Source of the DNA: CAWFZT01 sp963820415
Lineage (GTDB): Bacteria; Chloroflexota; Anaerolineae; Anaerolineales; Anaerolineaceae
Direction: 5' to 3'
Assembly (NCBI GenBank): GCA_963820415.1
Contig: CAWFZT010000015.1
Span: forward strand, 62,001-126,000
Length of the DNA: 64,000 nt
Below the pieces are notes generated by a model, which had not been told where the DNA came from, made no database searches, and saw nothing but the letters and a program-made list of their open reading frames with translations. Positions within the stretch are counted from its first letter, which is position 1, and every line of letters begins with the position of its first letter. Below, piece by piece: positions 17,467 to 27,900 of the stretch. The position numbers were made by a program, and so were the translations under genes.

Positions 17467-18860
17467 TATTATTTACCTGTGGAGTATCTTCCATATTGAA
17501 AAAGAACTGGATCAAGGCATCAATTCCTCGATGCCAGGTGGGTAGATCTAGCTTTTCATTGGGGGCATGAGCGTTGTCATCTGGCAATCCGAATCCGGTC
17601 AGCACTGACGAAACCCCCAAGATAGAACGAACTCCTGCGACCACCGGGATACTGCCCCCATCACGTTTATAAACCACACGCTTCCCCCAAACCGATTCGA
17701 GCGCCTGGACCAGCGCCCGGGTGGCTGGCAGATCCCGCTCGGTGAGACATGCCGGTCCCCCGCCAAAGGTGGTCAACTCCCAACGAATAGTGCTGGGGGC
17801 ATTTGCCTGAAGGTATTTGCGTAGTTGCAGATCTACTTCTTCTGGCGTTTGATCAGGAACCAGGCGAGAAGAAATTTTTGCCATCGCCCAGGCAGGGATG
17901 ACAGTTTTTGTCCCGGCGCCTGTAAACCCTGAAAGGATTCCGTTAATTTCAAGGGTCGGCCTGGCACCTACCCTTTCGCCAGGAGAGAATTCTCCGTCAC
18001 CCCAAATCTGAGGAACGCCAGTCTTCTCCAGGAAGAATTTTTCATTGGTTGGCAGTTGCGATAATTCCTGGCGTTCTTCTTCGGATAATTCCTTCACTTG
18101 ATCATAGAAACCAGGGAGTGTTACGTGACCGTGATCATCGTGCATGCCAGCAATTAATTCGCAAAGCGCCTGAGCGGGGTTATGCACAATTCCGCCGAAT
18201 AGCCCAGAATGAAGGTCGTGGGCTGGCCCATATACGCGCAGCTCAAAATAGGCTAAGCCCCGTAATGCGTAAACAATGGTCGGAACGTCTGGGGCAACCA
18301 TACCAGCGTCCGGATTGAGCATAATATCACACGCCAGGAGAGCTTTATGCTCCTTCATAAATGCGTCCAGGTTAGGAGAACCGATCTCCTCCTCACCTTC
18401 GAGCATAAACTTGACGTTAACCGGCAGTGGCCCGGTTTTCAAAATCGATTTCGAGCGCCTTTAAGCTGGCAATTACCTGACCTTTCATATCTGAAGCACC
18501 GCGGCCAAAAAGTTCTCGACCTTTTTCAATCGGGTCGAATGGGTTGGTCGCCCATAATTCGAGGGGGTCCACCGGCTGGACATCATAATGTCCATAAACC
18601 AGAATGGTTGGTGCTACCGGCCCTGCTTTTAGATAATCCCCGTAAACAATCGGGTGTCGCTGAGTGTTAAATATCTTTGAATTCTCAAAACCCAGGCTGG
18701 CTAGTTGTTGCTTCAGCCATTCAGCGGCGCGTACCATGTCAGCCTGACGAACTGGATCAGTCGAAATGGAAGGTATACGCAGAAAATCTTTAAGGTCGCT
18801 TAGAAATTCAGTTTTATGGTAATTCGCGTACTCGGTTGCTTTCTGTGAGTTGGCTGCCAT
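17456..18860 (-). CDS. M20 family metallopeptidase (dipeptidase-like), frameshifted
   Basis: A cytoplasmic co-catalytic zinc dipeptidase of about 468 residues. The 5' part carries YGHYDVQPVDP and FGRGASDMKGQ (zinc ligands). An extra A within 18449-18451 breaks the frame. The 3' part resumes with FMLEGEEEIGSPN (catalytic Glu and zinc Glu), DAGM, YGPAHDLHSGLFGG, RLVPDQ and DGGSIPVV...GFGLPDDNAHAPNE, typical of the M20 beta-alanine/CNDP-like dipeptidases. Start ATG 18860 (MAANSQKATEY) is used; an in-frame ATG lies at 18872. It overlaps the downstream DUF1385 gene. It is divergent from the F420/molybdenum array. Confidence 0.9.
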
Positions 18861-19057
18861 GTTCTTCCTCATAATAATAAGAATAAAGGATTTTTGGGAT
18901 ATCCCATGGGAGAACGTAGATCCAGCATGGCTTTCCCAAAAAACCAGAGTGAATTGATTATATGCGATTTTAATGGGCTGTGGCGATGAGTTAATGTGTG
19001 TTAAAATTTTCCAAGCGGTGAATTGTGGAGGTTGAATCGGGCTAGAAGAGGTTAATA

Positions 19058-20407
19058 ATGTTAATTAAGAATGCCAATTTGATAACATGGGAATTTCCTA
19101 ACCGGATCCTTGAGGACCAGGCAATTTTTATCGAGAGGGGACGGATAAAAGAGATAGGCCCCAATGATGAATTTATACAGCGTTATCAAGGTGGAGAGAC
19201 AGTGGATGCGCATAGGCATTATGTAATGCCAGGATCGATATGTGCTCATACCCATTTTTATGGAGCTTTTTCGAGGGGACTGAATATACCCGGCTTGCCA
19301 GCAAAAGATTTTCCGGAGATCCTGGAAAAACTGTGGTGGCCCCTCGATAAATCTCTTTCTCTTGAAGCAGTGCATTATTCGACCCTGGTATGTCTATTAG
19401 ATGCCATCAAGCACGGTACGACGACTCTGGTTGACCATCATGCTTCTCCTAATGCGATCCATTATTCTTTGGATGAGATTGCCTCTGCAGTGGATATCTC
19501 TGGCGTCAGGGCCTCCCTTTGCTACGAGGTCACCGACCGAAATGGAGCGGCAGGCGCCAAGGCGGGAATTACAGAAAATCTACGCTTCATAAACCTGGTA
19601 AATCGTGGCTCGGATTTATCAGGCCGGCTAGGTGCCACGTTCGGTTTGCATACCAGCCTGACCCTGTCCGAAAAAACCCTTTCTGATTGCCGTGAAGCTG
19701 TCCCTCAAGGGATCGGTTTTCATATCCACGCGGCTGAGCATTCCGTAGATGAGTATGACAGCATCCAAAAAAGCGGCACACGAGTGGTGGATCGTTTACT
19801 TCGCCACAAAATATTGGGGCCAAAGTCTATCGTGGTTCATGCAGTGCATATCGATGCCAAGGAAATAGAAATTCTACGAGAGACTAACACCTGGGTGACC
19901 CACCAACCCAGGTCGAACATGAATAATGCCGTCGGATTACCACAGGTGGAAGCCATGCTTCGGTCGGGCATTAAAGTCTGTCTGGGCAACGACGGTTTTT
20001 CAAATGCGATGTGGGAAGAATGGAAAGCCTGCTATCTGGCTCACAAATTGGTGAACCAGGACCCACGCAGGATGCCTGCCTCTCTGATCGCCCAGATGGC
20101 TATTTACAATAATGCAGACCTGGCGAAAATGCTTTTCCCAAATATCAGCCTTGGTTCAATTACTCCCGGATCTGAGGCAGACCTCATCTTCGTTGATTAT
20201 CAGCCCTTTACTCCGTTGACGGTCGACAATCTACCCTGGCATATTGTGTTTGGCTTTCAAGACAGCATGGTGACAGATACGATGGTTGCCGGCAAGTTTT
20301 TGATGAAAGACCGCCAGGTTCTTTCACTGGATGAAGAAAAGATAACCTATCAAGCGAGGAAATTGGCCACTGGGGTTTGGGAAAAATTCGATAAGAGTTT
20401 TCTTTAA
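19058..20407 (+). CDS. ssnA: SsnA-like aminohydrolase (amidohydrolase superfamily)
   Basis: A 449-residue TIM-barrel deaminase/hydrolase of the cytosine-guanine deaminase branch. Metal ligands are visible: CAHTHFYGA (HxH), GFHIHAAE, VVHAVHI and LGNDGF (Asp). The LITWEFPNR start and FYGAFSRG text match SsnA, the putative aminohydrolase that accompanies selenium-dependent molybdenum hydroxylases in enteric purine catabolism clusters. It heads the plus-strand array, with AGAGG before ATG 19058. It probably deaminates or opens an N-heterocycle before or after hydroxylation; the substrate is not determined. Confidence 0.85.
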   Translation: MLIKNANLITWEFPNRILEDQAIFIERGRIKEIGPNDEFIQRYQGGETVDAHRHYVMPGSICAHTHFYGAFSRGLNIPGLPAKDFPEILEKLWWPLDKSLSLEAVHYSTLVCLLDAIKHGTTTLVDHHASPNAIHYSLDEIASAVDISGVRASLCYEVTDRNGAAGAKAGITENLRFINLVNRGSDLSGRLGATFGLHTSLTLSEKTLSDCREAVPQGIGFHIHAAEHSVDEYDSIQKSGTRVVDRLLRHKILGPKSIVVHAVHIDAKEIEILRETNTWVTHQPRSNMNNAVGLPQVEAMLRSGIKVCLGNDGFSNAMWEEWKACYLAHKLVNQDPRRMPASLIAQMAIYNNADLAKMLFPNISLGSITPGSEADLIFVDYQPFTPLTVDNLPWHIVFGFQDSMVTDTMVAGKFLMKDRQVLSLDEEKITYQARKLATGVWEKFDKSFL

Positions 20408-20424
20408 TTTCTGGAGGGATTATA

Positions 20425-21117
20425 GTGGGTAATGAATTAAAACAAATTCAGACTATTTCTATTCTGGGAGGCACCGGGAAGGAAGGTAAGGGCCTGGCGT
20501 TCCGCTGGGGACGCGCCGGGTATAAAATTATCATCGGCTCACGGTCACTGGAAAAAGCAGAAGCGGCGGTTCGGGATATCCATAGCTATTTGCCTGAAAC
20601 GGCGTCGATTGAAGCGATGTTGAACGCAGATGCTGCATCTGCCGGCGATGTTGCGGTCTTAACCGTGCCTTTTGCGTTCCACCAGGAAATGCTCCATAGT
20701 GTGAAACCTCAGCTTCAGGGCAAAATATTGATCGATGTGACCGTTCCCCTGGTACCACCTAAGGTCACCAGAGTACAAATGCCATCGGCCGGTAGTGCTG
20801 CGCAAGAAGCGCAGCAGATCTTGGGAGAGGCTGTTCAGGTAGTATCAGCCTTTCAAAATATCTCCTATGAAAACTTATTGACCCAGGAAGATATTGATTG
20901 CGATGTCCTGATTTGCGGCAGCGGAAAAGCTGCACGGGAAATTGTGCTTAACTTGGTCAAAGCAGCCGGACTGGTGGGTTGGGATGCTGGCCCGTTGGAA
21001 AATTCAGTTGTAGTCGAAGGCCTGACCTCAATATTAATTGGGATAAATAAACAATTTGGTGTAAAATCTTCTGGTATCAAGATAACGGGAGTTAGCGGGG
21101 CAGGAAAAATTGACTAA
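20425..21117 (+). CDS. npdG: NADPH-dependent F420 reductase (F420H2:NADP+ oxidoreductase)
   Basis: A 230-residue Rossmann protein that transfers hydride between NADPH and coenzyme F420. The dinucleotide motif is SILGGTGKEGKGLAFRW (residues about 12-28), followed by GSRSLEKAE (2'-phosphate recognition by the Arg/Ser). VLTVPFAFHQE and the C-terminal PLENSVVVEGLTSILIGIN complete the family pattern. It starts at GTG 20425 behind GGAGGG, 17 bases after ssnA. It is followed by cofE after 21 bases, so the array contains both the F420 assembly genes and a reductase to charge it. Confidence 0.88.
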   Translation: MGNELKQIQTISILGGTGKEGKGLAFRWGRAGYKIIIGSRSLEKAEAAVRDIHSYLPETASIEAMLNADAASAGDVAVLTVPFAFHQEMLHSVKPQLQGKILIDVTVPLVPPKVTRVQMPSAGSAAQEAQQILGEAVQVVSAFQNISYENLLTQEDIDCDVLICGSGKAAREIVLNLVKAAGLVGWDAGPLENSVVVEGLTSILIGINKQFGVKSSGIKITGVSGAGKID

Positions 21118-21138
21118 ATAGTCTGGGGAGTATAACGG

Positions 21139-21900
21139 TTGATATTAACTCCACTTACTGGCATACCGCTTGTCCAACCAGGTGATAATATTGTCCAGTT
21201 CATCCAGGATGAGCTCCGACGATTGCAGATTAAACTTGAAACCGGCGACGTATTTGTGATCGCCCAGAAAATTGTTTCAAAATCAGAAGGCCGGCTGGTG
21301 AACCTTACTCAAGTCACACCTTCTCGAGAAGCGATTGATTTAGCTGAGAGGGTACAAAAAGATGTGCGCTTCGTCGAGTTAGTGTTGCGCGAAAGCCAGT
21401 CCGTCCTCCGTACGCGCCCCGGAACATTGATTGTCGAACACAAATTGGGCTTTATCTGTGCCAACGCAGGAATTGATCATTCGAATGTGCAGGGTCTATG
21501 GGGAAATCCGGACGATTGGGTGTTACTGTTACCCGAAAATCCGGATCTATCCGCCAGCTTGATCCGTAAAGAGTTGGAGAAGGCAAATAATGTTTGTTTA
21601 GGGGTGATGATCATCGATTCTCACGGCAGAGCCTGGAGGATGGGAATCGTCGGTGCAACGATTGGACTTTCAGGAGTTCCTGGTCTGGTCGATCTGAGAG
21701 GTGTCTCGGACCTTTTTGGTTATCAACTGCGCATCACTCAGGTTGCTGCAGCGGATGAACTGGCGGCGGGCGCATCACTGCTCATGGGACAGGCGGCTGA
21801 AAGATCCCCAGTCGTCCACGTGCGCGGTTTCCCTTATCCATTGCGTGAATCATCTTTGCGTGAGCTGATAAGACCGAAGCATGAGGATTTGTTCCGTTAG
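21139..21900 (+). CDS. cofE: Coenzyme F420:L-glutamate ligase
   Basis: A 253-residue CofE/FbiB-N-like ligase that adds gamma-linked glutamates to F420-0 using GTP. Family landmarks are LTGIPLVQPGDNI, DVFVIAQKIVSKSEGR, NAGIDHSNVQG, GVMIIDSHGRAWRMGIVGATIGLSG and DLRGVSDLFGYQLRITQVA. It starts at TTG 21139 behind GGGGAG; no ATG lies near the conserved start. It lacks the FbiB nitroreductase-like C-terminal domain seen in actinobacteria, so it is the short form. Downstream spacing of 8 bases to the next gene implies co-translation. Confidence 0.93.
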   Translation: MILTPLTGIPLVQPGDNIVQFIQDELRRLQIKLETGDVFVIAQKIVSKSEGRLVNLTQVTPSREAIDLAERVQKDVRFVELVLRESQSVLRTRPGTLIVEHKLGFICANAGIDHSNVQGLWGNPDDWVLLLPENPDLSASLIRKELEKANNVCLGVMIIDSHGRAWRMGIVGATIGLSGVPGLVDLRGVSDLFGYQLRITQVAAADELAAGASLLMGQAAERSPVVHVRGFPYPLRESSLRELIRPKHEDLFR

Positions 21901-21908
21901 GAATTTTA

Positions 21909-22466
21909 ATGTACGCGATTGCCACTCTGCTTGATCCCAGTTCTGATTCACAGATAAGGGACTTCTGGCAATTGCTGGAAACTGATTGTGGTTTGGCAGG
22001 GATTAAAACAGCACCAATTCCGCATTTTTCATGGCAGGGCGCCGAAAATTACCCTGTTGGTGAGGTGGAACGAATTCTTAAGGATGTTTCCGGGCAGCAA
22101 TCACCATTTATACTGCGAACGGCCGGGTTAGGCCTATTTACAGGCCCTGTACCTGTTTTATACCTGGCGCTGGTTAAAACAGTGATGTTAATGAAAGTGC
22201 ATGGTTTATTATGGGAAATGATAGGACCGCTGGCAACTGGTTTGAACAGTCATTATTCTCCTGATTTATGGATGCCTCACATTACGGTTGCTTATCAGGA
22301 TTTGACCTCGAATAACTTGGCCTGCGCTGTAAAGAATTTGATATATCGACCGGTGGAATTGGAAATTCATGTCGACTGGTTGGCCTTGCTTTATCAAATT
22401 AATGAGGATACTGGGATAAGAAGCTTTTTTCCGTTCAAGGGAAAAGATGCATCAAAATCCATTTAG
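21909..22466 (+). CDS. 2'-5' RNA ligase / 2H phosphoesterase family protein
   Basis: A 185-residue 2H-superfamily protein. The two His-x-Thr/Ser signatures that define the family are PHFSW (about residue 38) and PHITVAY (about 120). Members are cyclic nucleotide or RNA 2',3'-cyclic phosphodiesterases and ligases. It sits between cofE and cofC and is co-directional with them, but no F420 role is known to me for this family. It may be a passenger, or act on a cyclic phosphodiester intermediate. A gap of 72 bases follows. Confidence 0.75.
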   Translation: MYAIATLLDPSSDSQIRDFWQLLETDCGLAGIKTAPIPHFSWQGAENYPVGEVERILKDVSGQQSPFILRTAGLGLFTGPVPVLYLALVKTVMLMKVHGLLWEMIGPLATGLNSHYSPDLWMPHITVAYQDLTSNNLACAVKNLIYRPVELEIHVDWLALLYQINEDTGIRSFFPFKGKDASKSI

Positions 22467-22510
22467 CCGTAAGATTGTACTGGGTAAATCTCTTAACTCG
22501 TCGAATGCAT

Positions 22511-22516
22511 TATAAT
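22511..22516 (+). promoter_or_regulatory. Possible internal promoter before cofC
   Basis: A TATAAT box lies 23 bases before the cofC ATG, in the only sizeable gap (72 bases) of the front part of the array. No good -35 is present at the expected spacing, so this is a weak candidate. Confidence 0.3.
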
Positions 22517-22538
22517 AATTCTAGTTGGAGGATGCTGG

Positions 22539-23153
22539 ATGAGCCTGTGGGCGATTGTTCCAGTTAGACCGCTGCGGAGGGGGAAGTCTTGCCTATCAAC
22601 CGTCCTTTCAGAGGACGAGCGTACCTTGCTAAATTATTCGATGCTGGACAACACACTAAAGGCGCTTAGGAAGGTACCCGAAATTGCCCAGGTATTAGTG
22701 GTTAGCCGGGATCCCGCTGCATTGGCGTTGGCGCGCAACTATGGAGGTAGAACTGTTCAGGAAGACGGTAATCCTGGCCTAAATACCGCACTGAAACGAG
22801 CCACCGTAGTCGCAAAATTATATTCTGCAAGAGGGGTGCTAATTATTCCAGCTGACCTCCCTTTGATTACTGATAAGGAAATTGGGGAATTGATCGCCCG
22901 GTCAGGTGCTCCGCCAGAATTGATTATTGCTCCGGATCGACGTGGCAACAGTACAAATGCTTTATTGCTGTGCCCGGCTGACTTTTTTGATTTTCGTTTT
23001 GGGGCCGGGTCGTTTGTCTTCAATATTCAACAGGCCAAGAAAGTTGGCTGTCGTGTGGAAGAATACCAGGTTAAAGCTTTCAGCCTGGATATTGATCTGC
23101 CTGAAGACCTAGATTTGCTCAGGCAAATTGAAAGCGTGCCAGGTAAAGAATAA
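22539..23153 (+). CDS. cofC: 2-phospho-L-lactate / phosphoenolpyruvate guanylyltransferase
   Basis: A 204-residue CofC/FbiD nucleotidyltransferase that activates phospholactate or PEP with GTP, releasing pyrophosphate, for F420 side-chain assembly. The signature loop is WAIVPVRPLRRGKSCLSTVLSEDER (positions 4-28, shown here only as its key residues PVRPLRRGKS). It continues with VLVVSRDP, VLIIPADLPLI (metal Asp), APDRRGNSTNALLL and FSLDIDLPEDL. ATG 22539 has TTGGAGG 8 bases upstream. CofD and the FO synthase genes are absent from the window and must lie elsewhere if the pathway is complete. Confidence 0.92.
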   Translation: MSLWAIVPVRPLRRGKSCLSTVLSEDERTLLNYSMLDNTLKALRKVPEIAQVLVVSRDPAALALARNYGGRTVQEDGNPGLNTALKRATVVAKLYSARGVLIIPADLPLITDKEIGELIARSGAPPELIIAPDRRGNSTNALLLCPADFFDFRFGAGSFVFNIQQAKKVGCRVEEYQVKAFSLDIDLPEDLDLLRQIESVPGKE

Positions 23154-23172
23154 TAAATTTAATGGAGGTAAT

Positions 23173-24171
23173 ATGACTGAGCGTGTAGCATTATACCTTC
23201 AGGACGCGCATGACTTACGCGATGGATTGGACTATGTCCGATACGCCGAATCGCGTGGATTTGAAGCCGTTTGGCAGGCTGAGAGCCGGCTGGTGCGAGA
23301 TGCCATTGTGCCGATGGCGGCTTATGCTGCGGTGACGGAGCGTATCAAGGTTGGCTCCGGTGTTATAAATAACTGGACGCGGAATATTGGATTATTGGCA
23401 GCCACCTCTTTAACACTTGATGACCTGGCGCCAAACCGGATTATATGCGGCATTGGCGCCTGGTGGGATCCATTGGCCAAAGATGTGGGGATTGATCGTA
23501 AAAAGCCATTAACAGCGATGCGTGAAACGGTCATAATCTTGCGGAAGTTGCTCAATATGGAACGAGTGACTTTTCACGGTGAATTTGTCAATGTAGAGGG
23601 CATCGAGCTGGATGTTGTCCATGGGAGGCGCGAACCGAGAAATGTTCCCATTTACATTGGAGCGACTGGCGATCAAATGATGGAGATGACCGGTGAAATT
23701 GGCGACGGAGTGGTCTTAAATTATTGCGTCCCGCCTGATTACAATATTCGCGCTTTGGAATTATTGGAAAAAGGGGCTAAAAAGGCGGGCCGGCAGATGG
23801 AAGATCTCGATCGACCGCAGCTTGTAGTGTGTTCAGTCGATTACAACCACGATAAAGCCATCGGCACCACTCGGGAATTGCTGACCCAATATCTGGCGCA
23901 GCAGCCGCACATCGCCAAAGCATCTGGGGTGGCTGCGGAAGTCGTGACCCAAATCCAATCGATCCTTGGTTGGCCGGCCACCCATGAACAAATCCAGCGC
24001 GCCAAGCACCTGGTTCCGGAAGACTTGATTTATCGCATCACCGCTTCGGGAACCCCGGACGAAGCCCGCGCCAAGGTAGAAGAATATAAGAAGCGCGGTT
24101 GCACCTGCCCGATCCTGTATCCGGTGGGCGGAGACGTACGGCTCTTGATCGATACCTTTGCCCAAAAATAA
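23173..24171 (+). CDS. LLM-class, F420-dependent oxidoreductase
   Basis: A 332-residue luciferase-like monooxygenase fold, close to methylenetetrahydromethanopterin reductase-like F420 enzymes. ATG 23173 (MTERVALYLQD) follows GGAGG; the longer frame from 23128 only overlaps the end of cofC. Characteristic text is RYAESRGFEAVWQAESRL, GSGVINNWTRN, GIGAWWDP and VPIYIGATGDQMMEMTGEIGDGVVLN. Direct linkage with cofC, cofE and npdG supports F420 rather than FMN as cofactor. The substrate is unknown; reduction of an N-heterocyclic or hydroxylated product of the adjacent hydroxylases is possible. Confidence 0.85.
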   Translation: MTERVALYLQDAHDLRDGLDYVRYAESRGFEAVWQAESRLVRDAIVPMAAYAAVTERIKVGSGVINNWTRNIGLLAATSLTLDDLAPNRIICGIGAWWDPLAKDVGIDRKKPLTAMRETVIILRKLLNMERVTFHGEFVNVEGIELDVVHGRREPRNVPIYIGATGDQMMEMTGEIGDGVVLNYCVPPDYNIRALELLEKGAKKAGRQMEDLDRPQLVVCSVDYNHDKAIGTTRELLTQYLAQQPHIAKASGVAAEVVTQIQSILGWPATHEQIQRAKHLVPEDLIYRITASGTPDEARAKVEEYKKRGCTCPILYPVGGDVRLLIDTFAQK

Positions 24172-24183
24172 GGAGAACTGGTA

Positions 24184-24927
24184 ATGATCGTCGAATACCA
24201 TCGTCCGGAGACGTTGCAGGCGGCGCTTGAATTATTGTCCAGAAAAAATCCGCGCACTTTGCCTCTGGGTGGCGGAACGCGCCTCAGCCACTATCATGGG
24301 GATCCCATTGCGGTGGTGGACTTGCGAAAACTCGCCCTGGGAATGATCGAGCGAACCGATAATTTCCTGAAAATTGGGGCGATGGCTACCTTGCAGGAAC
24401 TAGAGGATTTTGAAGAAACGCCGCAGGCGTTCAAAGAAACTGTGCGTTTTGAATCTAACTACAATTTGCGCCAGGCCGCTACAGCAGCAGGCTCGCTGGT
24501 GAGTGGGGATGGGAAATCGGCATTCGTTTGCGCTTTGTTAGCACTGGATGCTTTTATAACTTTACAGCCTGGTGAAAGGAAAGAAGCGGTAGGGGAGTGG
24601 CTGGAAAGCAGGTCCAACGGCAAAGAAGGTTTCCTGATCACTTCATTGATGATTCCTATTGAGGCAAGCCTCAAATATCAATTTGTAGGGCGATCTCCGA
24701 TGGATATTCCCATTGTCAGTGTAGCAATAGGAGCATGGCCAACTGGACGAACGCGGATTGTGGTTGGAGGATTCGGTTCCCATCCTGTACTGGTCATGGA
24801 TGGGGCAGATTTACAAAAGGCTGAATTTGCCATTAAAAATGCGTGTAGCCATGCATTCACTGGCAGAAATCAAGAATTCGTTCAAGAAACAGCCATAACC
24901 CTCGCGCGCCGTTTAATAGAGAAATAA
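24184..24927 (+). CDS. FAD-binding subunit of molybdenum hydroxylase (CoxM/XdhB-like)
   Basis: A 247-residue FAD subunit. The first FAD loop is LGGGTRLS (about residue 32), but the second, usually ATVGGNL with T/S-A-x-P-x-S-D, is degenerate here (AATAAGSLVSGDGKSA). VVDLRKL and the C-terminal CO-dehydrogenase flavoprotein-like segment are recognisable. ATG 24184 follows AAGGAG. It ends 1 base before the FeS-Mo subunit, so the two would form one enzyme. The altered second loop may reduce FAD affinity. It passes electrons from the 2Fe-2S clusters to an acceptor, here possibly not NAD. Confidence 0.82.
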   Translation: MIVEYHRPETLQAALELLSRKNPRTLPLGGGTRLSHYHGDPIAVVDLRKLALGMIERTDNFLKIGAMATLQELEDFEETPQAFKETVRFESNYNLRQAATAAGSLVSGDGKSAFVCALLALDAFITLQPGERKEAVGEWLESRSNGKEGFLITSLMIPIEASLKYQFVGRSPMDIPIVSVAIGAWPTGRTRIVVGGFGSHPVLVMDGADLQKAEFAIKNACSHAFTGRNQEFVQETAITLARRLIEK

Positions 24928-24928
24928 A

Positions 24929-27900
24929 ATGAAAATTCAGTTTACACTTAATCATACAGAACAGACCTGGGAAATTGTCCCAGGGGACACCTTGTTAAAT
25001 GCATTGCGCAAGAGAGGTTATTTCGGCGTAAAATTCGGTGGCTGTCAGAAAGGTGAATGCGGATCCTGCACTGTATTGTTGGATGGGCATCCTGTAAATT
25101 CGTGCTCTATGTTGGTTGCCCAGGTAGATGGACGTGAAATACAAACCATCGAAGGCATCGGACAGCATCCAGATCAAGGTTGGAAGCATAATGCGGGTTT
25201 GCATATTATTCAACGAGCTTTTATTCAAAGCGGAGCTATCCAGTGTGGCTTCTGCACCCCGGCCATGATTCTGGCGGCGAAATCTTTATTAGACAAGGAT
25301 CCGAATCCAACCGAAGGTCAGGTTCGGGAGGCTCTTTCCGGAGTGTTATGCCGGTGCACAGGATATCTAAAACCGGTCCAGGCGGTTCTGCGTGCCGCTG
25401 CGGTTTTACGCGGTGAAATGCAGGAAGGCAACTTGCCCGCGCCGCATGAATGGCTGCCCGAGCAGCTCAGGGAAAACCCACCTGAGGAAAGGTCACCATC
25501 AGGCGTGGATTTGGACCTGCGCACCACAGTGATGCCACGAGTAGTAACCACCCCTCAAACCCAGCAATATAGTACGGTCGGCAAACCTGTAATTAAAGTG
25601 GATGCAGTCAAGCTCGCCCAGGGCAAGCCGGCTTTTTCGCTGGATATAGAAATGCGCGGTCTGCTGGTGGCTAAAGTGTTGTGGAGCCCAGTTGCACATG
25701 CGCGCATCAAAAAAATTGATGCAAGCAAAGCCAGGGCACTGGCAGGGGTTGCGGCGGTGCTGACTTGGCAGGATATTCCCCGTGTGGTTTATTCGACGGC
25801 TGGACAATCCGATCCAATTCCTGGCCCGTTGGATGCTTTTTCCTTGGATAAAAAAGTTCGATTTGTAGGCGACAGGGTTGCTTTTATCGCTGCAGAAAAC
25901 GAGGAGATCGCAGCCCAGGCCTTGAAACTCATCGAAGTGGAATACGAACCACTCCCGGCCGTCTTCGATTCTCGATCAGCCATGGACCCGGGAGCAATCA
26001 TAATTCACGATGAGCCCGAATTCGTCAATTTTGGTGATTCAGACCCGCAAAAGAATCTGGCAGCGCAGATTCGTATTGATATCGGTGATCTGGATAAAGG
26101 TTTTGCCGAAGCAGACAAAATTATTGAAGGCGATTATGAGGTACCCAAGGTCCAACAGGTAAGTATCGAACCACACGTGGTCGTCACTTATTGGGATGAG
26201 GACGACCGGTTGGTCATACGGTCCAGCACACAGGTACCTTTCCATGTCAGACGTATCCTGGCTCCAGTACTGGGCCTACCAGTCAAACGCATACGGGTGA
26301 TCAAGCCGCGCATCGGTGGAGGGTTTGGCGGAAAACAGGAAGTGATGATAGAAGATATAGCGGCCCATCTTACTATTGCGACTAGACGCCCGGTTCGTTT
26401 TGAATATACCCGGGAAGAAGAATTTGTCTCGGCTCGTTCCCGCCACCCGATGCTGATTCATCTGAAGACCGGGGTCAAAAAAGATGGCACGATTACAGCG
26501 AACGAGATGAAAGTTATTACGGATACCGGGGCGTATGGGTGCCACGCTTTAACGGTCACAGGCAACACCGGACACAAAGCCATGGCTTTATACGTAGGTG
26601 ATGGAACCTATCGCAAGTCGCCCAATATCCGCTTTTACGCCGACATTGTCTATACCAACCATGCTCCTGCTGGCGCCTTCAGAGGTTATGGAGTCCCACA
26701 AGGCTTCTGGGCGGTCGAAAGGCACATGGAAAAAATTGCCCGAAACCTTGGCTTGGACTCGCTTGAGTTCCGTTTGAAGAATGCGCTCCACGCTGGTGAG
26801 CTGCATCCTTTCAGCACAGCCTGGAGTGAAGGCCGTGAACCCAAGCCTGAGATTATCCACACAGTTGGTCTTGAGGAGTGCGTCCGCCAGGGGAAAGCAG
26901 CTATTGGCTGGGACCAGAAATATGGTAACCCGGCCTGGCGTGAAAATACTGGCAAACCTTACCTTAGAAAAGGTATTGGTGCAGCCCTGGCAATGCATGG
27001 GACAGCTATCCCTTATTTGGATTTAGGTGGCGCCAGCCTTAAAATGAATGATGATGGTTCCTTCAACCTGATGATCGGCGCGACAGACCTGGGAACCGGA
27101 TCCGATACTGTGCTGGCTCAAATGGCAGCAGAAGTCCTGGGGGTTCCCATCGAAGACATTCTGGTGTATTCGTCTGATACTGATTTCACTCCATTTGACA
27201 AGGGCGCTTACGCTTCAAGTACTACCTATATTTCCGGAACGGCAGTAGCCAAGGCCGCCCAGCAAGCTGCGGAAAGGATCAAGATCAGAGCAGCGCGGAT
27301 GATCAATGAGAAGGGGAGTGGAGAAGAAGTAGACCAGAACCGGATTGTTCTACGGGATCGAAAAGCCCTGGCGCCGGATGGCAGATTTGTGACCATGAAG
27401 GAAATTGGTTACAATTCCCTGCATCATACCGACCAGGAACAAATTATGGCGGTTGCTTCTTATGTGTCTCCTTCCTCGCCGCCACCTTTCGCGGCTCAAT
27501 TTGTAGAAATAACCGTTGATACAGAAACTGGAAAAATCACAGTCGATAAAATGGTTATGGCAGTCGATTCCGGGGTGATTGTCAACCCGTTGACCGCCTC
27601 CGGACAGATTGAAGGTGGCATGGTGCAGGCATTGGGATATGCAGTCAGCGAGGAAATGCTCTATGACGATCAGGGTCGCTCAACCACCTGTGATCTGGAG
27701 ACGTATCATATTTTTCGGGCGAATGAAATGCCCGAAATGGAGACATTGTTTGTGGAGACCTTTGAGCCTACTCATCCATTCGGGGTGAAAGCAGTAGCTG
27801 AAATTCCATTGGATGGGGTTGCACCGGCTGTTGGAAATGCCTTGGTGGATGCCTGCGGAGCTGAAGTGTATAAAAACCCAGCCACCCCAGAAAGAGTATG

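Noticed and set aside
18873..19057. A molybdenum-cofactor riboswitch before ssnA.
   Set aside because: A short TGGGATATCCCA palindrome is present, but the larger conserved stems of a Moco riboswitch are not recognisable.
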